In this document: positions 1 through 7,301 of the stretch, piece after piece | How positions within the stretch are numbered: the stretch's first letter is position 1 | Layout of the letters: the number at the start of each line of letters is the position of its first letter | Origin: an uncultured Actinomycetes bacterium | Lineage (GTDB): Bacteria > Actinomycetota > Actinomycetes > S36-B12 | Direction: 5' to 3' | NCBI GenBank assembly: GCA_937876275.1 | Contig: CALFIA010000100.1 | Span: 1 to 16,101, forward strand | DNA length: 16,101 nt | The notes under the pieces: model-generated | Databases searched by the model: none | Seen by the model: the letters and a program-made list of their open reading frames with translations, nothing else | Told to the model about the DNA's origin: nothing | Translations under genes and position numbers: made by a program

Positions 1-20
1 ACACGACGCTCTTCCGATCT
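1..20 (+). other. Illumina TruSeq adapter remnant (sequencing artefact)
   Basis: The first 20 bases, ACACGACGCTCTTCCGATCT, are identical to the 3' end of the Illumina TruSeq read-1 primer/adapter. Recognisable EttA coding sequence starts at base 21. The adapter has no stop codon in the ettA frame and reads TTLFRS, so a gene caller could fuse these false residues to the protein. I treat this as untrimmed adapter at a contig end. Confidence 0.97.
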
Positions 21-1007
<987 letters not shown>

Positions 1008-1009
1008 CG

Positions 1010-1417
1010 ATGACCGCTCCCTTTCGCCACGAGATCCAGCGTCGCTACGGCGACATCGATCAGCAGCAGCATGTCAACAATGTGATCTTCTTCGACTATC
1101 TGCAAGACGCTCGAGTAGCTCTGCTGTTCAGTGTGTGGCACTCAACGATGCGCGACTTGCAGCAGGTGATGGTTCATCAGGAGATGACCTACCGCAAGCC
1201 GCTGCTGCTCGGCATCGAGCCGATCATCGTGGAGGTATGGGTGAGCAAGATCGGCAACACCTCCTACACCCTGAGTTACCGAATTCTTGACGAGATTGGC
1301 GATCTCTCGGCGGAAGCCTCGACCACCATGGCCACGATTGATCCGGCCACACAGCGGCCCACTCGAATTCCCGATAATTTGCGAGCCGTCCTCGAAGGAT
1401 TGAGAATCGAGGCGTGA
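1010..1417 (+). CDS. Acyl-CoA thioesterase, hotdog fold (4HBT family)
   Basis: A 135-residue single-domain protein of the 4-hydroxybenzoyl-CoA thioesterase/YbgC type, which hydrolyses acyl-CoA thioesters in the cytoplasm. The signature is RRYGDIDQQQHVNNVIFFDY (11-30); D17 aligns with the family's catalytic aspartate and HVNN is the usual helix start. The glycine that often precedes HVNN is replaced by glutamine. A second half with HQEMTYRKPLLLG and a beta-rich IVEVWVSKIG..SYTLSYRI stretch fits the hotdog sheet. The ATG at 1010 was chosen because it lies 2 bp after the ettA stop and gives the family's normal length; the frame is open further upstream, but only across ettA. The next gene overlaps its stop by 4 bp (GTGA), implying cotranscription. 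The M. tuberculosis counterpart in this position is, from memory, Rv2475c. The substrate cannot be told from sequence. Confidence 0.88.
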   Translation: MTAPFRHEIQRRYGDIDQQQHVNNVIFFDYLQDARVALLFSVWHSTMRDLQQVMVHQEMTYRKPLLLGIEPIIVEVWVSKIGNTSYTLSYRILDEIGDLSAEASTTMATIDPATQRPTRIPDNLRAVLEGLRIEA

Positions 1418-2079
1418 GCTTTCGCATAAGTGTCGACGACGCAAGGGTGCTCTCGGCCGTATGCAAGCGCCAGGCTTCCTGGGATTCCCGTGCTCGAGCA
1501 CGAGTCCTGACCACGTCTAAGGCCATGGGCATTTACACAGCACCCCCTATGGATGTACTCGCGTTCTTCGCGATCCCGATCGAGCCTGACATCGATGATG
1601 TTCCGCTCGATGTGGCCGTCTCCTTGCATTCAGTGATGAAGGAACTCGAGCGCATTGCCGCCGATGGGCTGCCCTTCGACTCGGAGAACCTGCTCGAAGT
1701 CACGGTGCCGGTCACCGCGTCGATGAACGTCGCGCAACTTCCGCCGACCGAGGGCTGGCAGGTGCCAATCACTGCGGTAGCCGGTGACCTGCTCACCATG
1801 GTCACCGAGGCGACAGACGAGTTCACACGACGCGCGGAAGGCAAGGGCGAGGGCGAACGTCAGCTGATCGCCGATGAGATCTGGGAGCGCACCGCGTGGG
1901 CAGGGCTGCCCATGCGAGCACTGCATGCTGCACAGCGTCTCGGGATGATCGGCAATGACTCCGCTCGAATCGCAGCAGCGACCAATGGTCCTTGGAAGCG
2001 CCTCAGTACGCCGAGGGGCCAGATCTTCTCGCGCACGAGCGGATCCTCCGCCCGTCTCGCACTGCACCTGGTGAACTAG
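1414..2079 (+). CDS. Conserved hypothetical protein (possible Rv2474c counterpart)
   Basis: I do not recognise a domain in this 221-residue protein. Its GTG start overlaps the thioesterase stop in a 4-base GTGA, which supports translational coupling and decides the start. The sequence looks like real soluble protein: no signal peptide, no membrane helix, mixed acidic and hydrophobic composition, and a basic C-terminus (WKRLSTPRG at 195-203). The middle (about 80-160) alternates amphipathic helices with a VTVPVTASM strand. Its position after the thioesterase and before a convergent membrane-protein gene matches, from memory, Rv2474c of M. tuberculosis (a hypothetical of similar length), so it is likely a conserved actinobacterial protein with an unassigned role, perhaps linked to EttA or the thioesterase by cotranscription only. 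Confidence 0.75.
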   Translation: MSFRISVDDARVLSAVCKRQASWDSRARARVLTTSKAMGIYTAPPMDVLAFFAIPIEPDIDDVPLDVAVSLHSVMKELERIAADGLPFDSENLLEVTVPVTASMNVAQLPPTEGWQVPITAVAGDLLTMVTEATDEFTRRAEGKGEGERQLIADEIWERTAWAGLPMRALHAAQRLGMIGNDSARIAAATNGPWKRLSTPRGQIFSRTSGSSARLALHLVN

Positions 2080-2133
2080 GTTTCGTTGTCGCAGTTTCTG
2101 ATCAGTTCGTGACCTGAGGCTGAGGCCCGCGGG
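2080..2133. other. Convergent intergenic spacer, no clear terminator
   Basis: These 54 bases separate the plus-strand ettA group from the end of the minus-strand operon. I see only short palindromes (CTGATCAG at about 2099, CCCGCGGG at about 2126) and no stem followed by a T-run on either strand, so an intrinsic terminator is not supported. Confidence 0.5.
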
Positions 2134-2757
2134 TTAGCCGAATGCAAGGGTCATGGCCACTGGCGCGATGGTGGCTTGGACATTCCCCATGACCATGAGC
2201 ATCAGAATCAACGCCATCATCACTGTTGCAGTTCCGGACATGACCAGGAGCACGTTGGCGATTCTTGAGGAAAACGTCCGATTGATCCATCGGTGCCAAA
2301 TCCAGAGTGAAGCGAACGCGGTCACGATGAGGAGGGCTGTCACGATGATGGCCTTCGGTCTCTGCCAGGCAAGGCGGGCATCGACGAGACTACGAACCTC
2401 GGCGGGAACTCCGGATGTTCCTGACGCAAGCCAGTCGGTGAACGCGTGGCGGTGAATCTCCACACCGGCGAAACCACGCGTCGGGTCCAGGACGGTGCTG
2501 ATATTCGCTGCGACGACTAGGGCAAGAAAGAGGCATACGATGATTCCACCTGCGATGAAGACGAGATAGGTCCACGTCTGTCGTCGAGTGGCTCTGGATG
2601 TCGATTGTCGAGCAGAACGAAGTTGTCGCCAGCACCCGAGGATCAGAATTGCAAGTGCGAGGAGGAAGACGAGGCCAGTGATCACGAGCGCCAGGTGGAA
2701 CCGCTGGTAATCGGCCAGAATCGTGACGAAGGCTGGATTCCTGGGGTCAGCGGGCAT
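2134..2757 (-). CDS. Four-helix integral membrane protein, unknown function
   Basis: A 207-residue protein with four clear hydrophobic segments at about 20-42, 62-85, 135-155 and 167-191. A loop of about 50 residues between helices 2 and 3 holds ISTVLDPTRGFAG and a charged VRSLVDARLAWQRPK stretch. Basic residues after helix 1 (RQLRSARQSTSRATRRQ) suggest that this loop is cytoplasmic by the positive-inside rule, which would put the N-terminus and the long loop outside. No catalytic motif or known domain is recognised. It is the last gene of the minus-strand operon, and its ATG lies inside the 3' end of the alpha-glucosidase gene (11-bp overlap), so its translation is probably coupled; no strong Shine-Dalgarno is visible. 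From memory, M. tuberculosis also has a membrane protein (Rv2473) near its alpha-glucosidase, but I cannot establish homology. Confidence 0.8.
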   Translation of the reverse strand: MPADPRNPAFVTILADYQRFHLALVITGLVFLLALAILILGCWRQLRSARQSTSRATRRQTWTYLVFIAGGIIVCLFLALVVAANISTVLDPTRGFAGVEIHRHAFTDWLASGTSGVPAEVRSLVDARLAWQRPKAIIVTALLIVTAFASLWIWHRWINRTFSSRIANVLLVMSGTATVMMALILMLMVMGNVQATIAPVAMTLAFG

Positions 2758-4426
2758 CTCGGATCCATAGTGCGGTCTCGGCGCCTACGGCCAGAACGTC
2801 CTCGCCGCCGGTGTTGAGCATTGCGACGTCGTCACTCGAGCTGATCAGCACCTCAGAGCCCCAGTTCGCGGGGAGGTGCACGGTCGCATCGTTGAGGTTG
2901 ATGATCGAGACAACGGACGAGCCATCGGGTGCTACACGGCGGAAGGCGAGGACGTCGCTCATGTGATCGAGCCATTCGAGCGGCCCCTCGCCAAGTGCGG
3001 CGAGATCACGACGCAGATGCAGGGCATCACGGTAAAGCTCAAGTGTCGACCCCTTGACTCCTGTCTGCGCGGCCACGGAGACCTCTGCCCAGTCAGCGGG
3101 CTGTGGTAGCCAGCTTGCTGTTCCGGAATTGAAGCCGAAGGAAGGTGCATCTCCTGACCACGGGATCGGCACGCGGCATCCATCGCGTGTGCCATCGGTT
3201 CCGCCACTGCGATGCCAGGCGGGATCCTGGCGCACGGCGGCATCGAGCTCGCTGACTTCGCGCAGTCCGAGTTCCTCGCCTTGGTAGATGTACATCGATC
3301 CGGGGAGGGTCAAGGTGAAGAGCGTGGCCGCCCGAGCGCGGCGCAGGCCGCGTACCGCATCGACCTCGCAAGTCAGGCGCGTGTCATTGTCGAAGCCGGG
3401 TGCAAGTCGAGTGGCATGACGCACGACATCGTGGTTGGAGAGCACCCACGTGGGGGGAGCACCGATTTTCGCGTGATTCGCGATGGTGTCATCAATGGAC
3501 GTGCGCATCTTCTCGGCATTCCAGCCGGCCTGAAGATAGTCGAAGTTGAACGATGTATGGAGTTCGTCGGGGCGCTGGTATCGAGCAAGTCGCTCGGGGT
3601 TGGGTACCCAGGTCTCGCCGCAGAACACGCGCGGGGGGTCGTACTCATCGGCGACCTTGCGCCACTCACGGTAGATGTCGTGCACGGCATCTTGATCCCA
3701 GAAGGGTGCATGCGGCTGATCGCCGAGAAGCTCCGGCTCTCCGTCGGCATAGTCGTAGTCGGGAAGGCCAGCCTCCTTGGCCATGCCGTGGGCAACGTCG
3801 ATTCGGAAGCCATCGACTCCGCGATCGAACCAGAAACGAAGGATGTCGCGGAATTCCGCGCGCACCTCCTCGTTCTCCCAGTTGAGGTCGGGCTGGGTGC
3901 TGTCGAACAGGTGCAGGTACCAGTAGGGAGTGGGATTGCCCTTCGAGTCAGCAAGCGGTGACCAACCGCTGCCGTGAAACACGCTCTTCCAATTGTTGGG
4001 GGGCAGTTCATGGTTGCTGCCCTTGCCCTCGCGAATCATGTAGCGATCCCAGGCCGCTGAACCCGGATCGGAATTGAGAACTTCCTTGAACCACTCGTGC
4101 TCGCTGCTCGTGTGATTGGGGACTATGTCCATGAATACGCGCAGATTGCGTGCGTGCGCCTGTGTGATGAGCTCGGTCATGTCATCGAGGCTGCCGAGAC
4201 GTGGGTCGACAGATCGATAGTCGGCAACGTCGTAGCCGCCGTCATGTAGGGGAGAGGCGTAGAAAGGTGAGATCCACAAGGCATCGAGGCCAAGATCATG
4301 GAGGTAGTCGAGTCGGCTGATCATCCCGCGTACATCGCCCATCCCGTCGCCGTCGCTGTCGGCGAAGGAACGCGGGTAGACCTGGTAGATGACGGCGTCG
4401 CGCCACCAATTCGCGTTGGTGTCCAT
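2747..4426 (-). CDS. aglA: Alpha-glucosidase, glycoside hydrolase family 13 (AglA-like)
   Basis: A 559-residue cytosolic GH13 enzyme that releases glucose from the non-reducing ends of alpha-glucosides such as maltose, isomaltose or short dextrins. All four conserved regions are present: DIVPNH (100-105); GFRIDVAH with nucleophile D210; the GE pair with acid/base E271; and SNHD with D333. The N-terminal DAVIYQVYPRSFADSDGDG and the QPDLNWENEEVR stretch (178-189) are typical of the oligo-1,6-glucosidase/alpha-glucosidase group. A C-terminal beta domain follows from about residue 480. I chose the ATG at 4426, which has a GAGGA ribosome site 7 bases upstream and lies 16 bp after the glbO stop. 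A longer reading from 4483 would add 19 unlikely residues inside glbO. Trehalose-6-phosphate hydrolase or a related activity cannot be excluded from sequence alone. Confidence 0.93.
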   Translation of the reverse strand: MDTNANWWRDAVIYQVYPRSFADSDGDGMGDVRGMISRLDYLHDLGLDALWISPFYASPLHDGGYDVADYRSVDPRLGSLDDMTELITQAHARNLRVFMDIVPNHTSSEHEWFKEVLNSDPGSAAWDRYMIREGKGSNHELPPNNWKSVFHGSGWSPLADSKGNPTPYWYLHLFDSTQPDLNWENEEVRAEFRDILRFWFDRGVDGFRIDVAHGMAKEAGLPDYDYADGEPELLGDQPHAPFWDQDAVHDIYREWRKVADEYDPPRVFCGETWVPNPERLARYQRPDELHTSFNFDYLQAGWNAEKMRTSIDDTIANHAKIGAPPTWVLSNHDVVRHATRLAPGFDNDTRLTCEVDAVRGLRRARAATLFTLTLPGSMYIYQGEELGLREVSELDAAVRQDPAWHRSGGTDGTRDGCRVPIPWSGDAPSFGFNSGTASWLPQPADWAEVSVAAQTGVKGSTLELYRDALHLRRDLAALGEGPLEWLDHMSDVLAFRRVAPDGSSVVSIINLNDATVHLPANWGSEVLISSSDDVAMLNTGGEDVLAVGAETALWIRDAR

Positions 4427-4442
4427 GGATGAATCCTCGGGG

Positions 4443-4853
4443 TTAGTGGGAACCGGGGGAGTCGTCGATGTTCTGCATTGCATGGGCTGCGCCCACGAGG
4501 TACGTCCAGAGCTGGTTCTCCAGCGCGGGATCTTCCATGTTCATCTCGAGGATCGCATCGTGCATGTGAGTGAGCCAGCGGTCTCGAGCCTCGGCATCAA
4601 TCGCGAATTCCATGTGGCGCATCCGCAGGCGCGGGTGTCCGCGTTCCTCGCCGTAGGTTTGCGGCCCGCCCCAGTACTGCTCCATGAACATCAGCAGGCG
4701 GCGCTCCGCTTCGTCCATCTCATCGGCCGGGTACATCGGCGCGAGCACCGAGTCGTGGCGAACTCCGAGATAAAAGCGTGCGACGAGCTTGCTGAAGAAA
4801 TCGTGGCCACCGAATTGCTCGTATGGGGTGACCTGCTTCTCGGTGTCGCTCAC
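4443..4853 (-). CDS. glbO: Group II truncated haemoglobin (trHbO)
   Basis: A 136-residue 2-on-2 globin that binds haem and oxygen in the cytoplasm; M. tuberculosis GlbO has been linked to oxygen handling and respiration. The start YEQFGG and the HPRLRMRH block are near-diagnostic. H80 is the proximal F8 haem ligand. Y28 (B10), Y41 (CD1) and W93 (G8) match the distal-pocket residues of M. tuberculosis GlbO (Y23, Y36, W88, proximal H75, from memory) with a constant offset of five. The GTG at 4853 gives the family length and lies 4 bp after the stop of the SDR gene; the frame is open further upstream only inside that gene. The ribosome site is weak, consistent with translational coupling. The alpha-glucosidase follows after 16 bp, the same pairing as glbO-aglA in mycobacteria. 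Confidence 0.95.
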   Translation of the reverse strand: MSDTEKQVTPYEQFGGHDFFSKLVARFYLGVRHDSVLAPMYPADEMDEAERRLLMFMEQYWGGPQTYGEERGHPRLRMRHMEFAIDAEARDRWLTHMHDAILEMNMEDPALENQLWTYLVGAAHAMQNIDDSPGSH

Positions 4854-4857
4854 GTGC

Positions 4858-6345
4858 CTATTGTGGCTGACGAGTCGAAGTCTCCTGCGCGCGCTCCACG
4901 ATATGGCGCGCCATGGGCGGGAAGACGAAGGCATGGAACGGTGCGACCGACCACCAGTAGATATGCCCGGCCAGGCTTCGCGGCCAGTACACCGCGCGCT
5001 GCACGAGTCGGGATTCATTTGGGCCGACGCCCTGGACGTGAAATTCCAGCCATGCTCTTCCGGGCATCTTCATCTCGGCGCGCAGCCGCAGCAGGTCCGG
5101 TTGATCCTTGGTCTCGACTCTCCAGAAGTCAACCGGCTCGCCGACCATAAGGAAGTGGGGATCTCGGCGGCCACGGCGCAGCCCGACTCCGCCGAGGAGC
5201 CGGTCGATGAGCCCACGAATCTTCCAGAGGAGATTCGCCGAGTACCAGCCGTTTTCGCCGCCGATGCACTCCACGGCACGCCACAGTTCGTCGGCCGAGG
5301 CGTGGCAGTCAACCTCGCGTACATCCGTGTAGAGAGTTCCGCCCGACCACTGCGGATCCGTCGGCAGCGGATCGCTGGGCGCGCCCGGAGTCGAAGCGCC
5401 CGACCAGCGCGTGATGACGTCTGCCTCGCGGATGCGAGTGAGGGCCAGCTTGACTGCGTCGTCGAAGGGAATGAGTCCTTCTTCAGGATCGGGGATCCAT
5501 GCGGCGATGTCGTGTTCACGGCACACCGCAGGGTGTCGCAAAGACTGGACGAGCGGCCGAGCGATCGCCTTGGGAACTGGCGTGACGAGATTAATCCAGT
5601 GACTCGACAGGCCCGGGGACAGCATGTTGATGGGCAGGATGATTCTGCGAGGAAGACCTGCAACACGTGCGTAGGCCTGCATCATTTCCTGATACGACAA
5701 GACTTCCGGCCCGCCGATTTCGAAGGATCGGTTCACCTCAGGCGGAAGATCGGCTGCCAAGACGAGGTAGCGCAGAACGTCGCGAATGGCGATGGGCTGA
5801 GTTCTGGTGCGGACCCAGCGCGGGGTGATCATCGCGGGGAGGCGTTCGGTGAGATACCGCAGCATTTCGAATGATGCCGATCCGGAACCGATGACCACGG
5901 CCGCTCGAAGTTCGATGGTAGGCACGCCTGAACCACGCAAGATCTCGCCAACGTTCACGCGTGAGCGCATGTGCGGGCTCATGCGGTCGACGTCGACATC
6001 GGGCGCGAGCCCGCCGAGGTACACGATGCGGCTGAGCGAGCTCGTCTGCGCCACATCGGCGAATGTGCGAGCCATGTCACCTTCGGCACTCTCGAGATCG
6101 CGACCGTGCTGCAGTGAGTGCATGAGGTAGTACGCAACATCGCAGTCACGCATGGCGATCTGAAGATCAGTGAGGCTCTGGGCATCACCTTGGACGATCT
6201 CCACCTGGTGAGCCCAGGGCATATCGCGAAGTTTCTCTGGTGATCGCGCAAGTACCCGAACTTGATGACCGGCCTCGAGTAACTGGGGCACGAGTCGCCC
6301 GCCTACGTAGCCTGTGGCCCCGGTAACAAGGCTGCGCGTTGTCAT
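4858..6345 (-). CDS. NAD(P)-binding SDR-like protein with C-terminal DUF2867 domain
   Basis: A 495-residue two-domain protein. The N-terminal half is an atypical short-chain dehydrogenase/NmrA-like Rossmann fold with the nucleotide-binding motif GATGYVG (9-15), an acidic GDAQSL turn near 54 and an IGGPEVLSY stretch typical of this branch. The canonical YxxxK catalytic pair is not evident, so the activity is uncertain. From about residue 330 to 485 lies a second domain of DUF2867 type, with LLWKIRGLIDRLLGG, LRLRAEMKMPGRAWLEF and YWWSVAPFHAFVF. The architecture resembles E. coli YbjT, from memory. No signal peptide is seen. The ATG shares one base with the stop of the mechanosensitive-channel gene (TAATG) and glbO begins 4 bp downstream, so it is mid-operon. 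Substrate and role are unknown. Confidence 0.88.
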   Translation of the reverse strand: MTTRSLVTGATGYVGGRLVPQLLEAGHQVRVLARSPEKLRDMPWAHQVEIVQGDAQSLTDLQIAMRDCDVAYYLMHSLQHGRDLESAEGDMARTFADVAQTSSLSRIVYLGGLAPDVDVDRMSPHMRSRVNVGEILRGSGVPTIELRAAVVIGSGSASFEMLRYLTERLPAMITPRWVRTRTQPIAIRDVLRYLVLAADLPPEVNRSFEIGGPEVLSYQEMMQAYARVAGLPRRIILPINMLSPGLSSHWINLVTPVPKAIARPLVQSLRHPAVCREHDIAAWIPDPEEGLIPFDDAVKLALTRIREADVITRWSGASTPGAPSDPLPTDPQWSGGTLYTDVREVDCHASADELWRAVECIGGENGWYSANLLWKIRGLIDRLLGGVGLRRGRRDPHFLMVGEPVDFWRVETKDQPDLLRLRAEMKMPGRAWLEFHVQGVGPNESRLVQRAVYWPRSLAGHIYWWSVAPFHAFVFPPMARHIVERAQETSTRQPQ

Positions 6346-7301
6346 TAGTCCAGTCTGGGGGCTGGAGGCGTCGGTGGCGAGCCGGGGAGCACTTGCCCGG
6401 GCATCTGCCGCAGCATCATCGGCATCACGATGCCGGCGCGATCGAAGGCCAGCTTGATGCGCTCACGAATGGTGCGAGCGAGAATGATCTGCTTTTCGGG
6501 TACTGCCTTCGCGGTTACGCGCACCACCATGGCCTCACCTGACATCGACTCCACGCCGGCAAAGGTCGGCTTTCCCAGGAGCATGTCGTCGTACGTCGGA
6601 TCCTCGTCCATGTCGAGTGCCACGCTTTCGATCAAGTCGCGAACTCGATCGAGATTCTCGTCGTACGCGACTGGGATATCGACCGTCGCGAGGGTCCAGC
6701 CCTGCGACCGATTGGCGACGCGCAGGATTTCCCCGTTGCGCACGTACCAGACAACTCCGGAGAGATCGCGAAGTCGCGTGTAACGAAGTGCGACTTCCTC
6801 AACCGAGCCGATGACCGGACCGAGGTCGACGACGTCGCCGACACCGAACTGATCTTCGACGATCAAGAAGATGCCGGAGAGGTAGTCCTTCACCAGGGTC
6901 TGCGCTCCGAACCCCAGTGCGACGCCAACAACACCTGCACTGGCGAGCAGAGGTGCGACGTTGACTCCCAGGGCCTCGAGGACCATGAGTGCTGCGACTG
7001 TCCAGACGATCAGGGATACCGAACTGGTCAGCAGCGTGCCGATCGCATTCGCCCGCTGCTCGGTGCGCTGATTGAGAAGCATCTCGGAGAGTTCGGCGGT
7101 GCGGGTGTACTTGCGGGTCTGCTCGAGGCGTTCGATGCGAGCGCGTTCGGAGGTGCGCTTGACGATCTTGTGAATCACGCGAACGAGCACGACCTGGATG
7201 ATCAGGGCGGCAACGATGATGATGATCACTTGAAGTGGAGTGCCGAGAACCCATTCGACAGGAGCGTCGTACCAATTCGGCTTAGCGGCTGCGGGGATCA
7301 T
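6345..7301 (-). CDS. MscS-family small-conductance mechanosensitive channel
   Basis: A 318-residue inner-membrane channel of the MscS type, expected to open under membrane tension and release solutes after hypo-osmotic shock. Three hydrophobic segments are seen at about 22-45, 88-112 and 117-143. The third is the glycine/alanine-rich pore helix (GVVGVALGFGAQTLVKDYLSG), the family hallmark. The MscS beta domain follows (FGVGDVVDLGPVIGSVEEV, then YVRNGEI), with an alpha/beta domain to about 300 and a proline-rich tail. A charged, coiled-coil-like stretch (46-85) joins helices 1 and 2. I chose the ATG at 7301, which overlaps the peptidase stop as ATGA; a GTG at 7310, three codons upstream, is the alternative. 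The gene sits second in the operon, after the prolyl oligopeptidase. Confidence 0.92.
   Translation of the reverse strand: MIPAAAKPNWYDAPVEWVLGTPLQVIIIIVAALIIQVVLVRVIHKIVKRTSERARIERLEQTRKYTRTAELSEMLLNQRTEQRANAIGTLLTSSVSLIVWTVAALMVLEALGVNVAPLLASAGVVGVALGFGAQTLVKDYLSGIFLIVEDQFGVGDVVDLGPVIGSVEEVALRYTRLRDLSGVVWYVRNGEILRVANRSQGWTLATVDIPVAYDENLDRVRDLIESVALDMDEDPTYDDMLLGKPTFAGVESMSGEAMVVRVTAKAVPEKQIILARTIRERIKLAFDRAGIVMPMMLRQMPGQVLPGSPPTPPAPRLD

Noticed and set aside
3212..3961. A 249-codon open frame on the plus strand opposite aglA
   Set aside because: It lies wholly antisense to the GH13 gene, which has all its catalytic motifs. Its translation shows no recognisable domain and there is no ribosome site. 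It is a by-product of GC-rich codon use.
4427..4483. A 19-residue N-terminal extension of the alpha-glucosidase
   Set aside because: It would overlap glbO, is unlike GH13 N-termini, and the internal ATG at 4426 has a GAGGA ribosome site at the right distance.
4789..5874. A 361-codon open frame on the plus strand opposite the SDR and glbO genes
   Set aside because: It spans two well-supported minus-strand genes and their junction, and its low-complexity, arginine-rich product has no family motif.
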